Source of the DNA: Halotalea alkalilenta DSM 17697
Lineage (GTDB): Bacteria > Pseudomonadota > Gammaproteobacteria > Pseudomonadales > Halomonadaceae
Length of the DNA: 64,000 nt
NCBI RefSeq assembly: GCF_000621205.1
Contig: NZ_KK211230.1
Location: forward strand, 132,243 to 196,242
Direction: 5' to 3'
The notes under the pieces were generated by a model. The model had not been told where the DNA came from, did no database searches, and was given only the letters and a program-made list of their open reading frames with translations. Made by a program: the position numbers and the translations under genes. Below are positions 27,345 through 36,913 of this stretch, piece after piece (position 1 is the first letter of the stretch; each line of letters starts with the position of its first letter).

Positions 27345-30300
27345 GATGCCAGCCACTGATCGATCCGGGCGGCGATCCGCGCCAGCATCTCCGGGCGGAT
27401 CATGCCGGGATGGTCGCAGTCGAGATCGATACCGACGATCTCGCCTTCGACGTAAGGTGCCCAGGCGCTGCGTTCGAGCCAATGCTGCTCGCGCGGCGCG
27501 GCGGCGGTGAAGAACAGCATCGCGCCGCGATAGCGCAGGTGGTGCGAGGCGCGCACCAAGCGGCTCGAGTTGATCACCACGTCCACCAGCCGGTCGAGGG
27601 TCGTGGTATCGAGACTCGCCATCGCGTGCTGTTCATGCTCGAGCAGCGCGACCACGGTGGCGCGATCGAAGGGCGCCCCGGCCGGGGCCTCGACCCCGGC
27701 GAGACGCAGCAGCGCGATCAGCGCCTCGCGCTCATCGGGCGGCATCATGTGACGCCACAGGTCGCTCGGGTAGGCGTCGAGCAGGGCGAGCAGCTCGACC
27801 TCCTCCCCATCCTCTTGCAGCAGCGCGGCCACGGTGTGGGCGACCATGCCGCCCAGCGACCAGCCGAGCAGCCTGTAGGGGCCTTGGGGCTGGCGGGTAC
27901 GCAGCGCGGCGAGATAGTCGCGCGCCATCGCCTCGAGGCTCTCGGGCGGTGTCTCGCCCTCCCGCAGTCCTTCAGCCTGAACGCCGATCACCGCTCCGTC
28001 GCCGCCCAGTACCCGCGCGAGCCCCGCGTAGCACCAAGCCAGCCCGCCGGCCGGGTGGAAGCAGAACAGCGCAGGCGTCTGGCTGCCCGGCGCGGCGCGG
28101 CGCAGGGTGAGGAGCCGATCGAGCGCGCCCTCGCGCTGTGCCTGGTCGAGCTCGCGCGCCATCCGCGCAGGGGTCGGGGCGGTGAACACGGTGGCGATCG
28201 AGACCTCCTCGCCGGTCGCTTCGCGAATCCGCAGCGCCAGTTGCACCGCCGCCAGCGAGTGCCCGCCGTAATCGAAGAAGTCATCGTCGGCGCCGAACTC
28301 GTCGAGCGCCAAGGTGGCGGCGAACAGCGCGCAGAGCTCACGCTCGCGCGGTGATGACGGCGCGCGACGCGCAGGCGTAGCCGCCTCGGGAGGCGGCGGC
28401 AGCGCGCGCCGGTCGAGCTTGCCGTTGGGGCTCAGCGGCAGTCGCTCGATCGGCACCAGTACGCTCGGCACCATGTAGTCGGGCAGCCAGTGGTGAAGGT
28501 GATCGTCGAGTTCGGCCTGCCAGTCGCTGGCGCTGTCCGCGGCGAGCACCAGGTAGCCGATCAGCCGCTCGGCATGGAGAGTGACCGCGGCGCCCTCGAC
28601 CGTCGGGTGACGCTCGAGCACCGCCTCGATTTCGTCGAGTTCGAGGCGCTGGCCGCGCAGCTTGACCTGATGGTCGATGCGGCCGTGGTACTCGAGCTCC
28701 CCGGCCTGGTTCCAGCGCGCCAGGTCGCCGCTTCTATACAGTCGCTGGCCGTCGAGCCCGGTGACGAAGCGCTCCGCGGTGAGCTCAGGGCGGCCGATGT
28801 AGCCGCGCGCCAGGTTGCGGCCACCGATATGGAGCTCGCCGATCACCCCGATCGGCAGGCGCATGCCCCGGGGGTCGAGGATCTCGATCCGGGTATTCCA
28901 GATCGGGCGGCCGATGGGCACCGAGGCCTGTTCCTCGAGCTGCTCGCAGGGCCAGTAGGTGACGTCGACCGCGGCCTCGGTGGGGCCATAAAGGTTGTGC
29001 AGTCGCGCGCTACCTGCGAAGAGACGCTGGAAGCGCTCGACCAGGCCGCGCTTGAGCGCCTCGCCGCTGGCGAACACCTGCCGCAGGCTCGGCAGCCTGC
29101 GCGGGGCATGCTCGAGCTCGTCGAGGAAGGCCGCGAGCATCGAGGGCACGAAGTGCAGCGTGGTGATCGACTCGGCGGCGATGATGTCGGCCAGGTAGTG
29201 CGGGTCACGATGGCCCCCGGGGCGCGCCATCACCAGGGTGGCGCCGTGAAGCAGCGGCCAGAACAGCTCCCACACCGACACATCGAAGCCGACCGGGGTC
29301 TTCTGTAGTACCCGGTCGCCGGCGCCCAGGCGGTACTCGTGCTGCATCCACTCAAGCCGGTTGACGATCGCACGGTGCTCGATCACCACCCCCTTGGGCT
29401 CGCCGGTCGAGCCGGAGGTGAACAGCACGTAGGCTGGATCGGTCGGCGAGCGCGCAGGGAGCCTGCGCTGGTCGAGCGCGGAAGGCGCGGTGAGACGCGC
29501 GTCCCGGGCGTCGAACCCGAGCCACTCGAGTCCCTCGGGCAGCGCCTGGGCGTGCTCTGGGTCGCAGATCACCAAAAGCGGCGCCGCGCGTTCGATCATC
29601 CGCTGCCAGCGCCCCGGCGGCTGGTCCAGCGGCAGCGGCATGTAGGCCGCGGCGCACTTGTGGATCGCCAGCAGGGCGATTTCGAGCTCCAGCGAACGCG
29701 GCAGCGCTACGCCGATCACCCGGGGCGTCTGCGGCGCGGGCGTGGGCAGCGTGTCGAGGCGGGCGAGGATCAGCGCGGCAAGGCGCCGGGCGCGGGCATC
29801 GAGGGTGCGGTAGTCGAGCCGCTCGCTCTCGAAGGCCAGCGCCTCTGCGTCGGGGGTGCGTGCCACCTGGCGTTCGAACAGCGTCGCCAGGTCGGTTTCC
29901 TCGACCGGATGGTCGGTGTCGTTCCAGCGCCCGATGCGCTCGAGCTCCTCCGCGGTGGCGATCGGCAGCTCGCCGACCGGCCGACGCGGATTGGCGGCCA
30001 GCGTCTCGCACCACTGTACCAGCCGGGTCAGGTGATCGAGGGCGTCTGGGGCCGAGTACAGCTTGGGATTGCTCTCCAGGGTCAGATGCAGCGCGTCATC
30101 GTCGTTGCCGAGATAAAGGCTCAGGGTCATGTCGTCGACCGGCCCGGGAGCGAGGTGGTGCGTCTCGGTGGCGCAGCCGTCGAACAGCCGCGGCTGGGCG
30201 AACGGCAGGATGTTGACCTGGGGGCCGGACAGCGGCGCCTCGCCGGGCAGCCGGTCGAGCTCGCGAGCGAGCCATTCATGGCGATAGCGCTGATGGCGGC

Positions 30301-31294
30301 GGGCGCCGCCCAGCGCCTTGCGCAGCTGGGCGAGCCAGTCGACCAGGTCGGTCTCCAGGCCAGCCTCGATCCGCAGCGGTAGTACGTTGACCACCGATAC
30401 CGGCGTGCGCAGTGCGCTGGCGTCGAGCCGGCCCATCATCGGCAGGCCGAGTACCGGCGATGCGCTGGCGGTCATCCGCGCGAGATAGCTCGCGATCATC
30501 GCCAGCAGCAGTTCGGGCAGGGTGGCATCGAGCGAGTCGGCCAAGCGTGCGAGCGTGGCTCGACGCTGCGCATCGAGCGTCACGCGATGGCGCTGGGGGC
30601 GAGGGGCGGCGAGCGAGAAGCGCCCCGCCAGCGAGACGGCTTCGCCCGCCTCGGCGAGCTGGCCGTGCCAGTAGTCGCGATCCTTCAGGCAGGCCGGACT
30701 CTCGCGATAGGCGCGCTCGGCCTCGAGCCGGGCCTCGAGCCTGCCGAACCAAGCCTCGCGCGGCGCGGCTCCCGTGCCCAGCGCCTGATAATGCTCAGCG
30801 ACACGCTGCTGCAGCAGTCCATAGGCATAGGCGTCGAACTGCAGGTGATGAATGCTCGAGAACCATATCCAGTGCCGCTCGCCGATGCGCAGCAGCGCCT
30901 GCTCCACCAGCGGATCGCTCGCCGGGTCCAGCGCACGCTCGAGCCGCTCCTGCATCCATTTCCAGGCGGTCTCCCGCGGGGCGGGGTGGGCGGAGAGGTC
31001 GATGCGTGCGAGCGGGATCGGCGGGTGGGCCTCGAGCTGCTGGAAGGGGCCTTCGGTGTCCACATCGAACCGCGCCCTCAGCACTTCGACCTCGGCCAGG
31101 CTCGATTCGATCGCGCAAGCGAGCCGATCGGCGTCGAGCGCACCGCGAATTTCCAGCGCCTGGCCGGTGAGGTAGGCCTGGGCCGCGGCGCCCAGCTGCT
31201 GGGCATACCAGACGCCGCTCTGGCTGCCGGTCAATGGGTATCGCTGCACCTCGATAAGGTCGGCAGCGGTGGGATGGGAAGTGTAGTGGGACAC
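27341..31294 (-). CDS. entF: Enterobactin-type NRPS, serine module with thioesterase (C-A-T-TE)
   Basis: About 1317 residues with condensation, adenylation, carrier and thioesterase domains. Approximate positions: C 10-440, A 455-955, T 965-1035, TE 1060-1310. The A-domain residues read D-V-W (FDVSVWEL), H (TTLHFVPSM), F and S (VFASGEAL), L (HNLYGPTEA), V-D (AAVDVT) and K (NGKLDRR): the serine code DVWHFSLVDK of E. coli EntF. Carrier motif DYGGHSLAAVQL, TE motif LLGWSLGGMVAH. The C-domain motif is HHLQFDAYA instead of HHxxxDG. A GTG at 31294 with AGGAG ten bases upstream is preferred; an ATG at 31318 has no site. The likely product is a DHB-serine trilactone or linear relative. Fur boxes lie upstream. 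Confidence 0.93.
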   Translation of the reverse strand: MSHYTSHPTAADLIEVQRYPLTGSQSGVWYAQQLGAAAQAYLTGQALEIRGALDADRLACAIESSLAEVEVLRARFDVDTEGPFQQLEAHPPIPLARIDLSAHPAPRETAWKWMQERLERALDPASDPLVEQALLRIGERHWIWFSSIHHLQFDAYAYGLLQQRVAEHYQALGTGAAPREAWFGRLEARLEAERAYRESPACLKDRDYWHGQLAEAGEAVSLAGRFSLAAPRPQRHRVTLDAQRRATLARLADSLDATLPELLLAMIASYLARMTASASPVLGLPMMGRLDASALRTPVSVVNVLPLRIEAGLETDLVDWLAQLRKALGGARRHQRYRHEWLARELDRLPGEAPLSGPQVNILPFAQPRLFDGCATETHHLAPGPVDDMTLSLYLGNDDDALHLTLESNPKLYSAPDALDHLTRLVQWCETLAANPRRPVGELPIATAEELERIGRWNDTDHPVEETDLATLFERQVARTPDAEALAFESERLDYRTLDARARRLAALILARLDTLPTPAPQTPRVIGVALPRSLELEIALLAIHKCAAAYMPLPLDQPPGRWQRMIERAAPLLVICDPEHAQALPEGLEWLGFDARDARLTAPSALDQRRLPARSPTDPAYVLFTSGSTGEPKGVVIEHRAIVNRLEWMQHEYRLGAGDRVLQKTPVGFDVSVWELFWPLLHGATLVMARPGGHRDPHYLADIIAAESITTLHFVPSMLAAFLDELEHAPRRLPSLRQVFASGEALKRGLVERFQRLFAGSARLHNLYGPTEAAVDVTYWPCEQLEEQASVPIGRPIWNTRIEILDPRGMRLPIGVIGELHIGGRNLARGYIGRPELTAERFVTGLDGQRLYRSGDLARWNQAGELEYHGRIDHQVKLRGQRLELDEIEAVLERHPTVEGAAVTLHAERLIGYLVLAADSASDWQAELDDHLHHWLPDYMVPSVLVPIERLPLSPNGKLDRRALPPPPEAATPARRAPSSPRERELCALFAATLALDEFGADDDFFDYGGHSLAAVQLALRIREATGEEVSIATVFTAPTPARMARELDQAQREGALDRLLTLRRAAPGSQTPALFCFHPAGGLAWCYAGLARVLGGDGAVIGVQAEGLREGETPPESLEAMARDYLAALRTRQPQGPYRLLGWSLGGMVAHTVAALLQEDGEEVELLALLDAYPSDLWRHMMPPDEREALIALLRLAGVEAPAGAPFDRATVVALLEHEQHAMASLDTTTLDRLVDVVINSSRLVRASHHLRYRGAMLFFTAAAPREQHWLERSAWAPYVEGEIVGIDLDCDHPGMIRPEMLARIAARIDQWLAS

Positions 31295-31361
31295 TCGCCT
31301 GCGACTCCTGGACGGCATTTGTCGGTCGAAAAGTGTGACGTAAAGCTAAGCTTAAGGTCAA

Positions 31362-31380
31362 TCAAATGAGAATAATTTTT
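31362..31380 (-). promoter_or_regulatory. Probable Fur box of entF
   Basis: AATGAGAATAATT (31365-31377) matches 11 of 13 core positions of the Fur consensus AATGATAATCATT. It lies about 70-85 bases upstream of the entF start within an AT-rich island (31340-31395), the obvious promoter region. Confidence 0.7.
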
Positions 31381-31501
31381 GTTTGTTTTTGGTGAATGCT
31401 GCTTCCGGCAGCACCAGTTTGGTGCCGCTTTGCTTGGCCGGAGTGCATCGCGTCGCGTCGCCATGACGAATCGGCTACCATGCCGTCTGATCGATTCAAA
31501 T

Positions 31502-31520
31502 GATAATGATTCGGCTTATG
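31502..31520 (+). promoter_or_regulatory. Probable Fur box of the fecI-like sigma gene
   Basis: GATAATGATTCGGCTTATG matches about 13 of 19 positions of the Fur consensus, including an unbroken GATAATGAT. It sits 45-63 bases before the sigma-factor ATG. This divergent region therefore carries one Fur-like site for each direction. Confidence 0.75.
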
Positions 31521-31564
31521 CCTTCCGGCGAGCTACCTTATCGTAGTGGAGATTTCCTCAGGTC

Positions 31565-32056
31565 ATGGTCCATGACGTGCATTCGCTCTACAGCCATCAC
31601 CGTGCCTGGCTGGCCCGCTGGCTGACGGGCCGTCTCGACGACCCGGGCGCAGCTTCGGACCTGGTCCAGGATACCTTCCTGCGCTTGCTCGGCGTCGATG
31701 CCCGGCAGCTCGAGCGATTGAATGAGCCGCGCGCCTACCTGGTCACCGTCGCCCGGCATTTGTTGATCGACCACCAGCGCCGTCGTGCGCTCGAGCGCGC
31801 CTTGCTCGAAGCCCTCGCCGCCTGTCCGGCCTCCTCGGTGCCCTCCAGCGAAGAGCGGATGATCATGCTCGAAACCTTGCTCGAGATCGAACGTCTGCTC
31901 GACGGCCTGGCGCCCAAGGTGCGCAGCGCCTTCCTGATGGCGCGTCTCGAGGGACTCGACCAGGCCGAGATCGCCCGTCGCCTCGGTGTCTCCACGCGCA
32001 GTGTCAGGCGCTATCTGATCGAGGCGCTGAGCCACTGTCTGCAGGCCAGCGGATGA
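31565..32056 (+). CDS. FecI-like ECF sigma factor
   Basis: A 163-residue ECF sigma factor of the iron-starvation (FecI/PvdS-related) group. Region 2 reads DLVQDTFLRLLGVDA and NEPRAYLVTVARHLLIDHQRRRALER; region 4 reads LDGLAPKVRSAFLMARLEGLDQAEIARRLGVSTRSVRRYL. It directs RNA polymerase to the promoter of the paired outer-membrane receptor. Its stop overlaps the fecR start (ATGA), and a Fur box precedes it. Together with the STN-containing receptor downstream it forms a complete surface-signalling module. Confidence 0.93.
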   Translation: MVHDVHSLYSHHRAWLARWLTGRLDDPGAASDLVQDTFLRLLGVDARQLERLNEPRAYLVTVARHLLIDHQRRRALERALLEALAACPASSVPSSEERMIMLETLLEIERLLDGLAPKVRSAFLMARLEGLDQAEIARRLGVSTRSVRRYLIEALSHCLQASG

Positions 32057-33015
32057 GCGACGCCGGGCCGCCACTGCCGCCGCGCGTCGCCCGGGAAGCG
32101 GCGCGCTGGTGGCTGAAGCTCGAGGAGCGCTCGCCGAACCCGAGCGTCCATGCCGCCTTCGAGCGCTGGCTGTCGCGAGACCCGCAGCATCTCGAGGCCT
32201 GGCAGCGGCTGACCGCGCTGGACCAGCGGCTGGGCGCGCTACCGCCCGGGATCGGCGAGAGGAGCCTGGACGCTGCGCGGCAGCAACGGCGTATGTTACT
32301 CAAGAGCGCGGCGGCGGTCGCGATCGGTTTGCCGCTGGCGGTGGAGGGAACGCGCCGGCTGCCTTGGAGCAACTGGCTCGCCGACCAGCGTACCGCGGTG
32401 GGCGAGCGGCGCGAGATCACGCTGGCCGACGGCGGGCGACTGTGGCTCAACACCGCGAGCGCCGCGGACATCGAGTATGACCGGCGCAGCCGCCGGTTGC
32501 GCTTGATCGCGGGCGAACTGGTGGTTCGCACCGCCGTCGACGTCGAGCGCCCGGCGCGACCGTTCTTCGTCGACACCCCGAGCGGGCGCGTCGAGGCGTT
32601 GGGGACTTACTTCGGGCTGCGCCTGGAGGAGACGACGGTCGATCTCCTGGTGCTGGAGGGGCGGGTACGGGTGGATACGCGAGGTGGCGCCTCTCGAACG
32701 ATAGAGGCGGGCCAGTCGACGCGCTTCGACCACGAGCGGATCGCGCGACCGACGGCGGCGGATACCACCTCGATCGGCTGGACCCAGGGGCTGCTCCATG
32801 CCGAAGACTGGCGGTTGGACCGGGTCGTCGACGAACTCTCGCGCTATCGCAGCGGCTGGCTTTCATGCGACCCGGCAGTGGCGGCGCTGCGGATCTCGGC
32901 GGTGCTTCGCCTCGACGACGTCGATGCCGCCTTGGCAACGATCTCGGCCAGCCTGCCGGTGCGGGTGCGTTATCGCACCCGCTACTGGGCGACGCTCGGT
33001 CCGCTGGAGAGCTGA
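32053..33015 (+). CDS. FecR-like anti-sigma / signal transducer
   Basis: A 320-residue transducer. The N-terminal cytoplasmic part (about 1-80) has the DUF4880 features AREAARWWLKLEE and AAFERWLSRDPQHLEAWQRL including the conserved Trp residues; one membrane segment (RMLLKSAAAVAIGLPLAV, about 78-97) follows; the periplasmic FecR domain has GERREITLADGGRLWLNTAS, VDTPSGRVEALGTYFGLRL and LVLEGRVRV. The C-terminal part (about 245-320) would contact the receptor's signalling domain. It overlaps the sigma gene by four bases. Confidence 0.93.
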   Translation: MSDAGPPLPPRVAREAARWWLKLEERSPNPSVHAAFERWLSRDPQHLEAWQRLTALDQRLGALPPGIGERSLDAARQQRRMLLKSAAAVAIGLPLAVEGTRRLPWSNWLADQRTAVGERREITLADGGRLWLNTASAADIEYDRRSRRLRLIAGELVVRTAVDVERPARPFFVDTPSGRVEALGTYFGLRLEETTVDLLVLEGRVRVDTRGGASRTIEAGQSTRFDHERIARPTAADTTSIGWTQGLLHAEDWRLDRVVDELSRYRSGWLSCDPAVAALRISAVLRLDDVDAALATISASLPVRVRYRTRYWATLGPLES

Positions 33016-33170
33016 TCGCTCGCGTCGCCGAGCGTCTCTCGATCATGGAGTGGGTGAATGAGAAAAACGGCAATGGGAAAAAATTATCTTTTCGATGTCC
33101 GCTTTTCTCCATTGGTTCGTCATCCCTGTCGTAACCGATCGACAATTACTCCTGTCAGGGAAACCACACC

Positions 33171-35627
33171 ATGTCATTCGATTCTCGCCGTCCCTCCGCC
33201 GTTCGCTGGCGCCGTCTCGCGGCGCGGGGAGGTCTGGCGGCGGCGCTGGGTTGTACCCTCGGCGCATCGTTGCCTGTCCTCGCCCAGCAGTCGGCGGCGC
33301 AGCCGGGCGCCGTGCGCAGCTATGCGATCCCTGCAGGCCCCTTGGGTCCGGCACTGATGCGTTTCGCCAGTGAGTCCGGGATCAACCTGGTGCTCGACCC
33401 GCAGCTGGTCGCCGGACGCACCACTCCGGGCGTGCAAGGTAGCCTCTCGGTGGCGCAAGGGTTCTCTGGTCTGCTCCAGGGCAGTGGCCTGGAAAGCGTG
33501 CCGAGCGGCAATGGGGGCTACGTGCTGATCGAGCGCAGCGCGCAGAGCGGCTCTTTGGATACGCTGACGGTGATCGGTACCCGGTTCGTCGCCGGAAACG
33601 ACCAGCTGGTGCCGGAATACGCTGGCGGCCAGGTCGCCAGCGGTGGCCGGCTGGGGGTGCTCGGACAGCAGCAGGCGTTCGACGTGCCGTTCAACATCAC
33701 CTCCTATACCGCCAAGCGGGTGGAGGACCGCCAGGCCAAGACGCTTGGCGATGTGCTCAAGAGCGATGCCTCGGTACAGGTCGGCTCGGGCTATGGCAAC
33801 TACGCCGAAAGCTTTCGTATTCGCGGCTTCACGCTTTCCGGCGATGACGTTTCGTTCGGCGGCCTCTATGGCGTGCTGCCGCGTCAGGTGGTGGTGCCCA
33901 ACGCGATCGAGCGAGTCGAGGTGCTCAAGGGGGCGAGTGCGTTCCTGAATGGCGTACCGCCGGGCGGGTCCGGGGTGGGTGGCTCGATCAACCTCGAGCC
34001 CAAGCGCGCCGGCGATGAACCGCTCCTGCGCACCACGCTGGGCTACGCTACCGACGGCTACGGCGAGGCCGCGGTCGACGCTGGGCGCCGCTTCGGTGTA
34101 GACGGCCAGTTCGGCGCACGGATCAACCTGCTTCGCGGCAGCGGTGGTTCTCCGGTCAGCGGTGACGACGACGAGCGCTCGAGCTCGTTCGCGCTGGCGC
34201 TGGACTATCGCGGTGAGCGGCTGCGTAGCTCGCTCGACGTCGGCTACCAGAAGCAGGTCTACCAAGGCATGCGTCGCGGTATCTATCTCGGTAGCGAGCT
34301 GACCGAGATGCCGCAGGCGCCCTCGCCGCGCACCAACTACACCCCCTCCTGGGCCTACTCGAAGATCGAGACCAGCTACGGCATGTGGCGCGGCGAGTAC
34401 GACTTCGCGCCCAACTGGACCGGCTACCTGGCGCTGGGCGGCAACGATACCGAGGAGTACGGCGTCTATAGCTCTCCGACGGTGAACAACCTTGCCGGCG
34501 ATGCCACCGTCGGGCGCATGGATGTCCCCTTCGAGGCGAAAAGCTTCGCCTCACAGGCGGGCGTGCGTGGCAGCTTCGATACTGGCGCGGTTTCCCACTC
34601 GGTCAACCTCGGCTATTCCGGGGTGCTGCGCAGGAGCTACAGCGCCTACCGGATGACCTCGAACTCGGATACCAACATCTACCATCCGGTGGACGTGCCG
34701 GCTCCCACCGACTATTACGACTTCCCCGGCGGGGACATGGACGACCCCAACCTGCGCAACCGCGTACGCGCCAACGGGGTCTCCTTCTCCGACACCTTGT
34801 CGATGTTCGACGACAGGCTGCGCCTGCTCGCGGGCGTTCGCTACCAGGAACTCACCGTGCGCAATTACAGCTATGAAGGCGCGCCGGAAAACGCCTTCGA
34901 CGAGTCGGCCTACACGCCGGTCTACGGCATCGTCTATCAGCCGTGGCAGACGGTCTCTTTCTACGCCAACTATGTCCAGGCCTTGCAGCAGGGGCCGACG
35001 GTGCCCTCCACCGAAGGCTACCCCAACGCAGGTCAGGTGCTGGGCACGGTGCGTTCGAAGCAGTACGAGGCCGGGGTCAAGTTCGACTATGGCCGCATCG
35101 GCGGCGGTATCAGCCTGTTCCAGATCGAACAGCCCAACGCTTCGGGCGATGGGCAGGTCTATGCGCTCAACGGCGAGCAGAAGAATCGCGGGCTCGAGCT
35201 CAGCGTCTTCGGCGAACCGCTGATCGGCTGGCGCTTGCTGGGTGGGGTGACCTTCATGGATGCCGAGCTCAGCGGCACCACCGACGGCGCCAACGATGGC
35301 AACGACGCCATCGGCGTGCCGAAGTACCAGGCCAATCTGGGCAGCGAGTGGGACCTGCCCGGCGTCGAGGGACTGACCTTGACCGGCGATGTGGTACGCA
35401 CTGGTTCGCAGTACGCCGATGACGGCAACCAGTATCGCCTCGAGCCCTGGACCCGGCTGGATCTTGGCGTGCGCTACGCCACCCGGCTCGCCGGCAGCCC
35501 GGTGACCTGGCGCGCTGGAATCGAGAACGTGACCAACGATGGCTACTGGGAGAGCGTCGGCGAGAGCGGCTACGTCACCCAGGGCATGCCGAGGCTGTTC
35601 AAGCTTTCGATGTCGGTCGATCTCTGA
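33171..35627 (+). CDS. TonB-dependent siderophore receptor with STN signalling domain
   Basis: An 818-residue outer-membrane transducer. Order: signal peptide to LPVLAQQ (about residue 40), STN signalling domain about 48-120 (SYAIPAGPLGPALMRFASES, LVAGRTTPGVQGSLS), TonB-box-like DTLTVIGT, plug domain with KTLGDVLKSDASVQV, SFRIRGFTL and VEVLKGASAFLNGVPPGGSG, and a 22-strand barrel ending RLFKLSMSVDL with a terminal aromatic-poor residue (Leu rather than Phe). The plug and barrel motifs resemble ferrichrome/FoxA/FpvA-class receptors rather than FepA, so the ligand may be a hydroxamate or mixed siderophore rather than the locus's own catecholate. AGGGAAACC precedes the ATG. Confidence 0.93.
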   Translation: MSFDSRRPSAVRWRRLAARGGLAAALGCTLGASLPVLAQQSAAQPGAVRSYAIPAGPLGPALMRFASESGINLVLDPQLVAGRTTPGVQGSLSVAQGFSGLLQGSGLESVPSGNGGYVLIERSAQSGSLDTLTVIGTRFVAGNDQLVPEYAGGQVASGGRLGVLGQQQAFDVPFNITSYTAKRVEDRQAKTLGDVLKSDASVQVGSGYGNYAESFRIRGFTLSGDDVSFGGLYGVLPRQVVVPNAIERVEVLKGASAFLNGVPPGGSGVGGSINLEPKRAGDEPLLRTTLGYATDGYGEAAVDAGRRFGVDGQFGARINLLRGSGGSPVSGDDDERSSSFALALDYRGERLRSSLDVGYQKQVYQGMRRGIYLGSELTEMPQAPSPRTNYTPSWAYSKIETSYGMWRGEYDFAPNWTGYLALGGNDTEEYGVYSSPTVNNLAGDATVGRMDVPFEAKSFASQAGVRGSFDTGAVSHSVNLGYSGVLRRSYSAYRMTSNSDTNIYHPVDVPAPTDYYDFPGGDMDDPNLRNRVRANGVSFSDTLSMFDDRLRLLAGVRYQELTVRNYSYEGAPENAFDESAYTPVYGIVYQPWQTVSFYANYVQALQQGPTVPSTEGYPNAGQVLGTVRSKQYEAGVKFDYGRIGGGISLFQIEQPNASGDGQVYALNGEQKNRGLELSVFGEPLIGWRLLGGVTFMDAELSGTTDGANDGNDAIGVPKYQANLGSEWDLPGVEGLTLTGDVVRTGSQYADDGNQYRLEPWTRLDLGVRYATRLAGSPVTWRAGIENVTNDGYWESVGESGYVTQGMPRLFKLSMSVDL

Positions 35628-35695
35628 GGCCGACGTTCACATCGGGCTGGCCGATGCCAGCCCTCGACCATTTTCTTCACTCAAGGAAACGCTAG

Positions 35696-36823
35696 ATGAC
35701 CCACTTTCGCACTTCTCGTCTTGCCCGTGCCGTCGCCCTTGGCCTGGGGCTCGGGTTCGGCCTCACCGCGCTGCCGGCGCTGGCCGACACCGTCGCCAGC
35801 GCACCGGCGGCTGCCGGCTCGACTGCGGCGCAGCAGGGCGAGGACGCGCGGGTGCTGAGGCGCGAGCTCTCCCACGGGCTCTACGAAGTGGCCTACAGCC
35901 CCAGCCGCGACTCCCTCTACGTGGCCGCGGCCCAGCGCTTCAACGATGGCCAGGGCGGGGTGCTGTTCGAGCTCGACCCGCGCACCCTCGAGGAGAAAAG
36001 ACGCATCGAGCTGCCCTACAAGGCTTTCGCCCTGGCCCTCGACGATGCCCGCGGCCGGCTCTACGTCGGTGACACCATGGACGCTTCGGTGAGCGCGGTC
36101 GATCTCGACAGCGGGACGCTGGTCGGCTCGCTGCGCTTCGCCGAGAAGGCGCCGGGCGAGCAGTACTATCCGGTACACCCACGCATGCTGCGCCTCGACG
36201 CGAACGCTCAGCGGCTCTACGTCACCGCGGTAGCCGATCCGGGCAAGCTCTATGTGGTCGACACCACCGACATGAGCCTCGCCGGCACCGTCGAGGGTCT
36301 CGGCAAGTGGACCGCGGGGTTGACGCTCGACCCGAGCCGCCAGCGTGCCTACGTGAGCAACTTCGATGGACAGATCGTGGTGATCGACACCGCAACGCTC
36401 GAGGTCGATGCCCGCTACGCCGCCGGCGGCACCCAGCCGACCAACCTGGCCCTGGACGAAAGCGGCCAGCGGCTCTACATCACCGACCAGGAGAGCGGCG
36501 ACGTGGTGGTGCTGAACGCCGCCGACGGTGCGCCGGTGACCCGGATCGCGAGCGGGGCGGGCGCGCTGTCGCTGACCTTCGACGGTGATCACCGTTGGTT
36601 GTTCGTCACCAACCGCGAGGCTGGCACGGTCAAGGTGTTCGATGCCGAGAGCTACACCTTGCTCGAGACCTTCGAGCTACCGCCGCATCCGAACAGCCTC
36701 GCGGTCGACGATGCCAGCGGTAGCTTGTTCGTCACCATCAAGGAGCCGCTCAGCCAACCCGAGGGTGAAGATGGTGATTGGGAGGGCGACACGCACGACT
36801 CGGTAGCCCGGATCACGCCCTGA
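35696..36823 (+). CDS. YncE-like periplasmic beta-propeller protein
   Basis: A 375-residue exported protein with signal peptide ARAVALGLGLGFGLTALPALA. The mature part is a string of YVTN-type blades: GLYEVAYSPSRDSLYVAA, KAFALALDDARGRLYVGDT, PRMLRLDANAQRLYVTAV, TAGLTLDPSRQRAYVSNF, PTNLALDESGQRLYITDQ, SLTFDGDHRWLFVTN and NSLAVDDASGSLFVTI, seven repeats. E. coli YncE is a Fur-regulated periplasmic propeller of uncertain role that binds DNA in vitro. Placement 68 bases after the receptor stop suggests membership of the same iron-responsive unit. Confidence 0.88.
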   Translation: MTHFRTSRLARAVALGLGLGFGLTALPALADTVASAPAAAGSTAAQQGEDARVLRRELSHGLYEVAYSPSRDSLYVAAAQRFNDGQGGVLFELDPRTLEEKRRIELPYKAFALALDDARGRLYVGDTMDASVSAVDLDSGTLVGSLRFAEKAPGEQYYPVHPRMLRLDANAQRLYVTAVADPGKLYVVDTTDMSLAGTVEGLGKWTAGLTLDPSRQRAYVSNFDGQIVVIDTATLEVDARYAAGGTQPTNLALDESGQRLYITDQESGDVVVLNAADGAPVTRIASGAGALSLTFDGDHRWLFVTNREAGTVKVFDAESYTLLETFELPPHPNSLAVDDASGSLFVTIKEPLSQPEGEDGDWEGDTHDSVARITP

Positions 36824-36913
36824 GCTTGGACCAAGCTTGCTCCGTGGACCGCCCGCTGCCGGCCATCGTCTATCCTGCCGTCGAACGAGGCAGGAGTGGC
36901 AGGAGAGACGTCG

